Origin: SPGG2 sp964194625
Lineage (GTDB): Bacteria; Pseudomonadota; Gammaproteobacteria; Acidiferrobacterales; SPGG2
Length of the DNA: 50,782 nt
NCBI GenBank assembly: GCA_964194625.1
Contig: CAXMNC010000086.1
Coordinates: 1-50,782, forward strand
Direction of reading: 5' to 3'
Shown: positions 43,748 to 50,745 of the stretch, piece after piece
Layout of the letters: every line of letters starts with the position of its first letter
How positions within the stretch are numbered: position 1 is the stretch's first letter
The notes under the pieces: model-generated
Database searches by the model: none
Told to the model about the DNA's origin: nothing
What the model saw: the letters and a program-made list of their open reading frames with translations, nothing else
Program-made: the position numbers and the translations under genes

Positions 43748-43756
43748 TGGTATAGT
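43748..43756 (+). promoter_or_regulatory. Extended -10 promoter of the cupredoxin-cyclase unit
   Basis: TGGTATAGT, an extended -10 box, lies 66 bases before the cupredoxin ATG. No clear -35 is needed for this type. An AAAGGAG ribosome site directly precedes the ATG. Confidence 0.4.
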
Positions 43757-43822
43757 TTCGCACTGATCAGCTTGGCTTATCACCGATCCTTTTCAGTGTA
43801 TTAATCAGGAAAGGAGTAGGGG

Positions 43823-44506
43823 ATGCGCATCTTGGTTTTTGCTTTGGCATTACTGGTTGCGAATACAATTCCGGCGGCCGATATCGTTGGCGAGGTTACG
43901 GTACTGAAGAAAGGCCGTGAGCGCCCTTTGAAGAACCGCGCTAACGCAGTAATCTACCTGGAGGGGATGAAAACTGCGGCCCCAGCGAAGGTCGTTGTGT
44001 TAAATCAGACCAAGAAACGATTCACGCCGCGACTGCTGGCGGTTGTAAAGGGACAGGAAGTTCAATTCTTGAATTCAGATCGGGTGCAGCACAATGTATT
44101 TTCGCGCCACAATGAGGAACCATTCGACTTAGGCCGCTATCCGCAGCCCCAGCACAAGTCCCTTAAATTCAAGACTCTGGGCCCCCATAAGGTCTACTGC
44201 AACATTCATCAGAGAATGATTGCAGACGTATTCGTTCTCGAAAATGACTACTTCACGCTAACCGACGAAATGGGTCGTTTCAAGATCAGGGACGTGCCAA
44301 AGGGTGATTACAAGATCAAGGCCTGGCACATCTTTGGGGGGACGGCTGAAAAGCAGATTCAAGTCGCCAATGAGCAAATGTCATTGAACTTCACGCTTAA
44401 GAGTCAGAAGTACATTCGCCAAGTCAAGATCCATAAGAACAAGTTCGGCGAGGCTTACAAGATAGGCCACGAGTCCGAAGGTGGTGGTGGGGGGGGTGGC
44501 TATTGA
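43823..44506 (+). CDS. Exported cupredoxin-like protein with C-terminal peptidase-regulatory-like domain
   Basis: 227 residues with a signal peptide (ILVFALALLVANTIPAADI). The plastocyanin-like domain (about 35-145) has type 1 copper ligands: a His in DRVQHNVFS, and Cys, His and Met in YCNIHQRMIADVFV. A carboxypeptidase-regulatory-like beta-sandwich follows (FTLTDEMGRFKIRDVPKGDYKIKAWH). Such proteins are often annotated 'methylamine utilization protein', but no mau gene is nearby. The C-terminus is a run of seven glycines and a Tyr, encoded across a G8 tract. The last codons overlap the start of the sensor cyclase gene, so the pair is coupled and may form a copper- or redox-sensing unit. Confidence 0.83.
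   Translation: MRILVFALALLVANTIPAADIVGEVTVLKKGRERPLKNRANAVIYLEGMKTAAPAKVVVLNQTKKRFTPRLLAVVKGQEVQFLNSDRVQHNVFSRHNEEPFDLGRYPQPQHKSLKFKTLGPHKVYCNIHQRMIADVFVLENDYFTLTDEMGRFKIRDVPKGDYKIKAWHIFGGTAEKQIQVANEQMSLNFTLKSQKYIRQVKIHKNKFGEAYKIGHESEGGGGGGGY
44489..44496 (+). repeat. G8 homopolymer at the cupredoxin-cyclase overlap
   Basis: Eight consecutive G's in a GGT/GGG-rich stretch (44480-44500). Loss of one G would place the cupredoxin frame directly into the cyclase frame (reading GTG GCT ATT GAC) and fuse the two proteins. Confidence 0.85.
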
Positions 44507-46487
44507 CGTCCGCGCATTGTTTATTCCGTTTAGATACAAAATAGCCGTTCTGATTGCTGCCATCGTCCTGGTATTGCTAGGTGGGACTTTTTTCGTCGTT
44601 CAGGCACAAATAGAACAAAACGCCACCGAAGATATTAAAGAGGATCTCAAAGCGACCAGGGCGCTGGTCTCGCGCCTAATGGAAGATAGGCGCAGCCGCC
44701 TGGGGGAGATCGCCGCCGGTCTAAGCGGCGATGAGCTTATCCGCGTTATCCTGATGGATACCACCCTCGATCGGGTGACGCGCGACGATATCGTTGACGA
44801 TGAGATCCTGCCCGATTACCCCTACTTGACGCTGCTTTCGGTTGCCGATGCTGATGGCAATCCGCTTGCGTTCAATCAGGCGAGCCAAGCGTTTAGCCAT
44901 TTGTTGCCCACACAGGAGTTTTTTAGGGAGAGCCTGAAGGGAGAAGTAGGTGCTGGGTTTCTGATTCATCAAGATCGCTGTGAACAAATCATCGCGCTAC
45001 CGCTGACCATCGGCGCGGAAGAAGAGGCTGAGATCATTGGCAACATCCTGGTGGGACTCACTTGGTCGAAGGATGACTTGGAAAACATCAAGGCGGTCAG
45101 TGGTGCCGATGTCGCGTTTTTTGACGCGAACAAAATCTTTCTGTCAACAAATGTACAACTCATCGATGAACAGTCATCGCCTACACAGCTATTCGATGCG
45201 TTCATGGAAGATACGTCATGGAACATAACCGACGCGGAACCGGTGGTGGTACCTATCGGCAGCGAGCGGTTTCTATATCTGAAAGTCCAGGATGATGACC
45301 AACTTTCGCCACCGTATATCATCGCCAAATCATTAGACCGGCAGCTGGGCTTTGTGCAGAGAATTCGTGACACCATGACCCAATTTGGTGCCGCTGGTAT
45401 CGCTATCGGTGTACTGGTCGGCTTCGCATTTGCACTCGGCATTTCGCGACCTATCAAGATGCTTCGCGCTGCCACGGCTGAAGTCGAACGCGGGAATCTT
45501 GATCATCGCGTACATATCCACACCCGCGATGAGTTTTCGCAGCTGGGCGAATCGTTCAACCAAATGATTCAAGGGTTGCTCGAAAAAGAGCGCATCCGCG
45601 GAGTCATGAATAAGGTCGTCTCCAAGGAAATTGCCGATGAAATCCTCGAGGGTGATCTACAGTTGGGCGGTGAAGCGAAGACAGCAACCATCTTGTTCTC
45701 CGATATTCGCGGATTTACAACCCTTTCAGAAGGTCTCAGCCCCAACGATCTGTTGGATTTATTGAATGCCTATTTCACCAAGATCAGCGCTTGCATCGAC
45801 GCGCATAAGGGAAATATCGACAAATATCTTGGCGATGCAGTCATGGCGCTGTTCGGTGTACCCATCACACGTGATCATGATGCCGCAGACGCGGTTTTTG
45901 CCGCGGTTGATATGATCGGCGCTTTGAAAGAATTCAATCGAACGCTAGAAGCAGAACGCGGCAAGACTATACAGATTGGGATCGGCATCAACACCGGTGC
46001 GTTGGTGGCGGGTCTCATGGGCGCATCCGATCGATTGGAATATACGGTGCTAGGCGATGAAGTGAACCTGGCCGCACGCCTGGAGGGCTTGACCAAACAG
46101 TATGGCGTGCAAATTATCGTTAGTGAATCTACTTACGCAGCATTGCAGGGCACCTCAATGCCTGATGATAGGGCTATAAGGTTTCGCGAGTTGGATACGG
46201 TTTTAGTCAAGGGAAAAACCAAGGCCATCAAGATATATCAGGCCTTTGCCCGGGATGAACTTCCCAATCGCTTTTCTGTATTCGACACACGCTTTCAGGA
46301 AGCTCGTCAGTTGCTTATAGACAAAAAGTTCGGCGGCAGCCTGAAAGCCTTAGAAACGCTGGAAGCCGATTGGCCAGACGATGGCCCCACTAAAGTCTTT
46401 CGGGCACGCGTGGATAGCTACCTGGAAGAACCTGCGCGCTATGAAAAGGAATACCGGGACGGCAGTTACATTTGTGGAGAAAAATAG
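44496..46487 (+). CDS. Membrane sensor HAMP adenylate/guanylate cyclase
   Basis: About 663 residues. The start is uncertain: GTG at 44481, 44484, 44487 or 44496, or TTG at 44517, all near the end of the cupredoxin gene. A membrane helix (YKIAVLIAAIVLVLLGGTFFVV) is followed by a periplasmic sensor of about 250 residues that looks like a double Cache-type domain (SVADADGNPLAFNQAS; VAFFDANKIFLSTN). A second helix (GAAGIAIGVLVGFAFALGIS), a HAMP domain (RPIKMLRAATAEVERGNLDHRV) and a class III cyclase domain come next. Metal aspartates are in LFSDIRGFTTLS and DKYLGDAVMALFGVP; GIGINTGALVAGLMG and YTVLGDEVNLAARLEGL complete the site. It probably makes cAMP. The cupredoxin is a likely partner. Confidence 0.9.
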   Translation: MAIDVRALFIPFRYKIAVLIAAIVLVLLGGTFFVVQAQIEQNATEDIKEDLKATRALVSRLMEDRRSRLGEIAAGLSGDELIRVILMDTTLDRVTRDDIVDDEILPDYPYLTLLSVADADGNPLAFNQASQAFSHLLPTQEFFRESLKGEVGAGFLIHQDRCEQIIALPLTIGAEEEAEIIGNILVGLTWSKDDLENIKAVSGADVAFFDANKIFLSTNVQLIDEQSSPTQLFDAFMEDTSWNITDAEPVVVPIGSERFLYLKVQDDDQLSPPYIIAKSLDRQLGFVQRIRDTMTQFGAAGIAIGVLVGFAFALGISRPIKMLRAATAEVERGNLDHRVHIHTRDEFSQLGESFNQMIQGLLEKERIRGVMNKVVSKEIADEILEGDLQLGGEAKTATILFSDIRGFTTLSEGLSPNDLLDLLNAYFTKISACIDAHKGNIDKYLGDAVMALFGVPITRDHDAADAVFAAVDMIGALKEFNRTLEAERGKTIQIGIGINTGALVAGLMGASDRLEYTVLGDEVNLAARLEGLTKQYGVQIIVSESTYAALQGTSMPDDRAIRFRELDTVLVKGKTKAIKIYQAFARDELPNRFSVFDTRFQEARQLLIDKKFGGSLKALETLEADWPDDGPTKVFRARVDSYLEEPARYEKEYRDGSYICGEK

Positions 46488-46523
46488 CAACACACTCGAA
46501 ACCACCTCCTAGTTCCTCGTTAT

Positions 46524-46734
46524 CGGAGGCTGTCTTATGCTCAACCTCGAAGAAAAGTTTCCACGTTACAAGTTGATGTTTGGTCCCACGCCTATCGAAA
46601 AACTAGAGCGGCTTGCACAGCGTCTCGGCGGTGCGGTTGAGCTCTATGCGAAACGCGATGATTGCAATAGCGGACTCGCCTTTGGCGGCAACAAGGTCAG
46701 AAAGCTCGAATACCTGGTTCCCGATGCGATTGCC
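46524..46734 (+). repeat. Direct repeat, left copy (acdS head)
   Basis: 211 bases matching 49648-49858 with 8 differences by eye (about 96%), including the CGGAGGCT ribosome site and the first 66 codons of acdS. The two copies are in the same orientation, 3124 bases apart, and bracket the two-gene exported-protein operon. Confidence 0.9.
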
Positions 46735-46824
46735 GACCTGGTCAGCGATTAAGACCTGACAACTACTCACATCGGTGAAGCGCTACAGTATCGTTGCCTC
46801 GATAGAACGACGACGCTTCACTGA
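46537..46824 (+). pseudogene. Chimeric pseudogene: acdS 5' part fused in frame to comM 3' part
   Basis: Codons 1-66 (46537-46734) are the start of ACC deaminase, including GLAFGGNKVRKLEYL with the PLP lysine. From 46729 onward the sequence is the last 95 bases of a comM gene: IADL, then after one stop codon (TAA in place of a Gln codon) DLTTTHIGEALQYRCLDRTT and the final LH with its own TGA. The two parts share the 8-base CGATTGCC at the join and keep one frame. The comM part differs from the local comM at about 18 of 96 bases but only a few residues. The 66-codon product lacks most of the enzyme and should be inactive. The following 200 bases hold no gene. Confidence 0.9.
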
Positions 46825-47024
46825 CGGCGTGTGTTAACTATAAAAGAAAAGTGGCCCACAACGCATAGCGTTACTTCTTGAAAAATAAATCTCTCCCGTT
46901 TTTGCTGAGACCGCCCAAGCCCCACCAGTAGGTCAACGCATGGTCGCCCTTACGGTCAGGCGGCGCCTGATCGCCAGCCCGTCAGCCTGCAAGTGGAGAC
47001 GGGAGCAAATAATATCTTTGTGAA

Positions 47025-48011
47025 TTACAACTTACGCTCGACATACTCGCCATCGTAACGAAGCACTCTCGCTGCGACTTTGTTAATTGGCGCCTCCAGG
47101 GTTGCCTTGCCTTCCGCATGTTGTGCTTCATCGATCATTACGCGGAAATCTACGAGATGGCTCCGTGCGGATTGGCGGTCACTCAACTTGAGCGCATCGA
47201 TCGCAGCGCTCAATGTTTTAGTGAGCTGCCCAGCAAAAACAGGCTCAATCAATTCCATGTTCAAGAGCTGTTGGAAATGGTCTCGAAGGTTCGTCAAGGT
47301 AGCGGCAGCTAAGGTTGGGTTGAAATACGAGCCAATGAAGTTATAGATGAGCGGTACCGGGGCCAGATAGGGTACAAAGTCGTTACGTGAGAGCTTGTTT
47401 AATTCTTTGCGTACCGCGCCTCCTGGCCCACCTTCTGCGTACACAGTGATTGGGCCGAGACCTAATGTCTCGATTGTGCCCACCCCCGGCAGATCGCGGC
47501 TTTCAAAACCAAATCCATCAATCGTGTCACCGGGCGCGAGACCTTTGAATGAATACCAGCCTGCCATGTAAACGTCGGAGTTTTGTGTGGGGTTGGGATT
47601 CTTAAAGCCTGGCGCTACATCTCCGTCCCACCCATCGGGGTGGACAGAACCATACACCTTGTTTACTAGCATTCTTATATTAGTTAGAGGTTGCTTTGCG
47701 TTACTGCCGTTGGTGATCCGATATGAGTAGTGATGATCCCCCCCATATCCTACTGGCCGATAGGAAGTCTCGACTGTTGGCTCGATCTTCGTGCGTGGGT
47801 AATAGACGACCTGATAGAGGCCATCAGGTACTTTATAGGTCACCGTGTAATTACCTGATGCGGGGTCGTAGACAACCCCCTCTTCAGCCGCACCAAGTTG
47901 GAGTATGGTGCCATCTATGGCGGTCCCTGGGTCTGGATCGGCTGAAATGGTGGTCTGAGCGAACGTTGCGAATAAAATTGCGATGACAAGTTGAAGGTAA
48001 GTTGTCTTCAT
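47025..48011 (-). CDS. Exported protein of unknown function (downstream gene of pair)
   Basis: 328 residues from the ATG at 48011, seven bases after GGAGGG and overlapping the stop of the upstream gene (TAATG). A signal peptide (LQLVIAILFATFAQTTISADP) is clear. The middle has beta-sandwich character (YTVTYKVPDGLYQVVYYPRT; HYSYRITNGSNAKQPLTNIRM) and Gly/Asp-rich loops (SVHPDGWDGDVAPGF). The C-terminal 100 residues are helical (LTNLRDHFQQLLNMELIEP; QLTKTLSAAIDALKLSDRQS). I recognise no family. Coupling to the preceding exported protein suggests joint work in the periplasm or outside the cell. Confidence 0.75.
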   Translation of the reverse strand: MKTTYLQLVIAILFATFAQTTISADPDPGTAIDGTILQLGAAEEGVVYDPASGNYTVTYKVPDGLYQVVYYPRTKIEPTVETSYRPVGYGGDHHYSYRITNGSNAKQPLTNIRMLVNKVYGSVHPDGWDGDVAPGFKNPNPTQNSDVYMAGWYSFKGLAPGDTIDGFGFESRDLPGVGTIETLGLGPITVYAEGGPGGAVRKELNKLSRNDFVPYLAPVPLIYNFIGSYFNPTLAAATLTNLRDHFQQLLNMELIEPVFAGQLTKTLSAAIDALKLSDRQSARSHLVDFRVMIDEAQHAEGKATLEAPINKVAARVLRYDGEYVERKL

Positions 48012-49318
48012 TAGTTTACCCTCCAAATAAAAACGTGGAAATATACGGGTTGAAAGGTTTGATCTTCAAGCTCTGCGGGTTTTAATCTACGCGGTTGAAC
48101 CCACATGCCAAGGTTTGTCGCGATTGCAATAAATGGCATCATGTAGTCAATATCAGTAGGATCAAGGTGCAGTATTGGGCTTACATAAATATCGACAGCT
48201 TTACCTTCATTGTGCTCAGCATAGTGATCGTCGGCAGGAATTGTCCAGTTACCACCAATATCAAACAGGCCACCTCGCTCAAGACTCGCATCTCCTATGC
48301 GCAATCTAATTCCGGGCGAAGCGCCAGGAAACTTGCGGGCAAGTCTTGCAAGCAAACTATTTGCCTTACCCGTGAGATAGGTGCATTCCGTATGTTTCTC
48401 CGATCCGCACGGTAGCACATCGTAGGGATACAGTGGGCTGGTTGACGGTTGAGCCTTCCTTAGTCCCTTTATACCAACCCACAGCGTATTCGGTCCTTCT
48501 TGTTTACAATATTGACTGGTGCATGATCCGGTAATCACGATATCACCGGCAGGTTTCGGCGCTTCATATGTGAACTGCAAGCCTTGATCTCCAGTATTGC
48601 CTTCGAGGGTGCCGAACATGCTTGCATCAGGTGTGCTTTGGCTATTGGGAGATTGTAGTTTCCCCTTTGTGTTACTGGTGACGATAGGATTATGCACCGC
48701 ATGGATGTGACCGCCGCTATCTTTCTTGACGTCTAATTCGAGCTTGATATCCACATTTGGAATGATCTCCTGTGTCTTTTTATTAATGACTTTGGCCAGA
48801 AGCGTATTCGTTGTTTTGCTCGGTTCAATAGACGTCAATATCTGGTCGCTCTCTGGATCGCCCTCCAACGGCGATAGCAGGAGTTTCGTACTTAACGGCG
48901 AGAGATCGCAGACAGGATCTATGCTCATATAACCGAGGGCACAGCGGGAACCGTCCGCATAAAAAAACTCAACGCCAGCAGTGGGGCCAAAAAATGGATG
49001 ACTTGTAGGCGTTACGCAGAGCGGTGCTGGCGGAGTGTAGAGTATCTTATAGCTACTAGGACGCCCATAGCGCCCGTTTTTCAGAGCTGTGCAGGTGCCA
49101 ATTGTAGTTATGTATTCCCAGCGCCTTTTGGCTTCCTCCTCGAAATAGGTATAGGGATCGTCATAGAGGGGGTGGGTGCAGGTCTGATTAAGTCGCTGCT
49201 GCCAATGGCACGGGTCCCATTGACATTCTCCAACACAGTTTTGTGCATTAGAGATGAGTGGATGCATCATGAAAGAGGCGCTCAGCACTGTGACAAAGAT
49301 GATACTACGGGCTGACAC
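48011..49318 (-). CDS. Exported Cys-rich protein with LAS/M15-type metallopeptidase-like C-terminus
   Basis: 435 residues from the GTG at 49318, preceded by AAGGAGG; the frame extends upstream without a better start. The signal peptide ends near LISNAQN. The N-terminal part has many cysteines (CVGECQWDPCHWQQRLNQTC). A middle region resembles a beta-sandwich (TLLAKVINKKTQEIIPNVDIKLELDV). The C-terminal 110 residues contain EHNEGKAVDIYV, matching H-x-x-G-x-A-x-D of the LAS/M15 family (D-Ala-D-Ala carboxypeptidase type), and a late HVFIW that could give the second zinc His. If right, it could cut peptidoglycan stems. This is inference. It is the first gene of a two-gene operon. Confidence 0.72.
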   Translation of the reverse strand: MSARSIIFVTVLSASFMMHPLISNAQNCVGECQWDPCHWQQRLNQTCTHPLYDDPYTYFEEEAKRRWEYITTIGTCTALKNGRYGRPSSYKILYTPPAPLCVTPTSHPFFGPTAGVEFFYADGSRCALGYMSIDPVCDLSPLSTKLLLSPLEGDPESDQILTSIEPSKTTNTLLAKVINKKTQEIIPNVDIKLELDVKKDSGGHIHAVHNPIVTSNTKGKLQSPNSQSTPDASMFGTLEGNTGDQGLQFTYEAPKPAGDIVITGSCTSQYCKQEGPNTLWVGIKGLRKAQPSTSPLYPYDVLPCGSEKHTECTYLTGKANSLLARLARKFPGASPGIRLRIGDASLERGGLFDIGGNWTIPADDHYAEHNEGKAVDIYVSPILHLDPTDIDYMMPFIAIATNLGMWVQPRRLKPAELEDQTFQPVYFHVFIWRVN

Positions 49319-49660
49319 AATGCCTCCTTGCGTGATGAGATATGTGCTTGTTTGAGCGCGGCGCGTCATTCTACACTTATCGACTTTACTTTTCACATAT
49401 CTGATGACGTGTCGAAAGGGGACTCAGTGCAATTGCAGGGATCTGCGCAGTGGCCCATGGCGCCACCACGCGATGATTTGTACTCGGCCGCTAGTATCGG
49501 GTTACCAAATGGAGTGGTTTACGATTTCGGACAAGCGCTCTTCGACTGTTACGATATCGTCGTCGGGTGTGACTAGATCGCAAAGCCAATGGTAGGGCTC
49601 CCGATACACGTACCAAATCGCTTATTTTTCCCAAGTCAGATGCCATCCGGAGGCTCTCTT
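49319..49660. other. Spacer between exported-protein operon and acdS, possible gene remnant
   Basis: The 342 bases hold the promoter region of the minus-strand pair (AT-rich near 49370-49400). A plus-strand frame ends at 49576 with GLPNGVVYDFGQALFDCYDI and reads with plausible codon use, but has no start with a ribosome site. It could be a leftover gene end or chance. No promoter for acdS stands out; its ribosome site CGGAGGCT is at 49648. Confidence 0.35.
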
Positions 49661-49858
49661 ATGCTCAACCTCGAACAGAAGTTTCCACGTTACAAGCTAA
49701 TGTTTGGTCCCACGCCCATCGAAAAACTAGAGCGGCTTTCACAGCGTCTCGGCGGTGCGGTTGAGCTTTATGCGAAACGCGATGATTGCAATAGCGGACT
49801 CGCCTTTGGCGGCAACAAGGTCAGAAAGCTCGAATACCTGGTTCCCGATGCGATTGCC
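49648..49858 (+). repeat. Direct repeat, right copy (start of intact acdS)
   Basis: Partner of 46524-46734, about 96% identical and in the same orientation. Similarity begins at the ribosome site and stops at CGATTGCC within codon 66. Confidence 0.9.
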
Positions 49859-50683
49859 CAGGGCTGCGATACGCTGGTAAGCATCGGCGGTGTGCAGTCC
49901 AACCATACTCGTCAAGTGGCGGCGGTGGCGGCGAAGATCGGCATGAAATGTCGGCTGGTGCAGGAGGCCTGGGTGCCGTTCAACGACGCGGTCTACGATA
50001 GGGTCGGCAATATCATGTTGTCGCGCATCATGGGCGCCCAAATAGAGTTTGCAGATGCGGGCTTCGACATCGGCATTCGAGAAAGCTGGGAAAGGGCGCT
50101 CGAGGACGTCAAGGCAAACGGCGGCAAGCCCTATGCGATTCCGGCCGGTGCGTCGGACCATCCGCTGGGTGGGCTCGGCTACGCCGGCTTCGCAGATGAA
50201 GTGCGTGCCCAAGAGCAAACACTCGGCCTTAAGTTCGACTACATCATCGTCTGTTCGGTCACCGGTTCGACCCAAGCCGGCATGGTAGTTGGTTTTGCCG
50301 CCGATGGTCGGGCGCGTAATGTAATCGGCATTGATGCATCGGGTACGCCCGAACAGACCCATGCCCAGATCTTACGCATCGCCCAGAACACGGCTGAGAA
50401 GATCGGGTTGGACAAGGCAATCACCGCGGATGATGTGATACTAAATAGAGACTACGCCTACCCGGCCTACGGCGTGCCGTCAGACGAGACCAATGACGCC
50501 ATGCGTCTGTGCGCACGTATGGAAGGCATGATGACCGACCCCGTCTATGAAGGTAAGTCTATGCAGGGGATGATCGATCTCGTGCGCAAGGGGTTCTTTC
50601 CCAAAGGCTCGAAGGTTCTCTATGCCCATCTCGGCGGTGTCCCGGCGATCAACGCCTACAGCTACCTCTATCGAAACGGCTAG
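49661..50683 (+). CDS. acdS: 1-aminocyclopropane-1-carboxylate deaminase
   Basis: 340 residues from the ATG with CGGAGGCT upstream; an in-frame extension lacks family similarity. The PLP lysine is Lys53 in FGGNKVRK. VSIGGVQSNHTRQVAAVAAKIGMKC and SVTGSTQAGMVVGFAADGR are nearly the classical AcdS sequence. The two residues that separate ACC deaminase from D-cysteine desulfhydrase are of the deaminase type: Glu297 in VYEGKSMQG and Leu324 in YAHLGGVPA. The enzyme turns ACC, the plant ethylene precursor, into 2-oxobutyrate and ammonia. An almost identical 5' fragment lies 3.1 kb upstream. Confidence 0.94.
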   Translation: MLNLEQKFPRYKLMFGPTPIEKLERLSQRLGGAVELYAKRDDCNSGLAFGGNKVRKLEYLVPDAIAQGCDTLVSIGGVQSNHTRQVAAVAAKIGMKCRLVQEAWVPFNDAVYDRVGNIMLSRIMGAQIEFADAGFDIGIRESWERALEDVKANGGKPYAIPAGASDHPLGGLGYAGFADEVRAQEQTLGLKFDYIIVCSVTGSTQAGMVVGFAADGRARNVIGIDASGTPEQTHAQILRIAQNTAEKIGLDKAITADDVILNRDYAYPAYGVPSDETNDAMRLCARMEGMMTDPVYEGKSMQGMIDLVRKGFFPKGSKVLYAHLGGVPAINAYSYLYRNG

Positions 50684-50686
50684 TCA

Positions 50687-50745
50687 CGCCCCGTATGTTT
50701 GGCCAAGTGGGTGGTCACTCTGGTAAGCCCGCCTTGGCCGGGGCG
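50687..50745. other. Imperfect inverted repeat after acdS
   Basis: CGCCCCG at 50687-50693 and GGCCAAG at 50701-50707 are mirrored by CTTGGCC at 50733-50739 and GGGGCG at 50740-50745, with an internal loop. No T run follows, so a terminator role is uncertain. The remaining bases to the window end show no gene. Confidence 0.4.

Noticed and set aside
43823..44506. Methylamine utilization role for the cupredoxin
   Set aside because: The label is inherited from family naming only; no mau genes or methylamine dehydrogenase parts are nearby.
46524..49858. Composite transposon bounded by the acdS repeats
   Set aside because: No transposase, no terminal inverted repeats and no target-site duplication seen; repeats are gene fragments.
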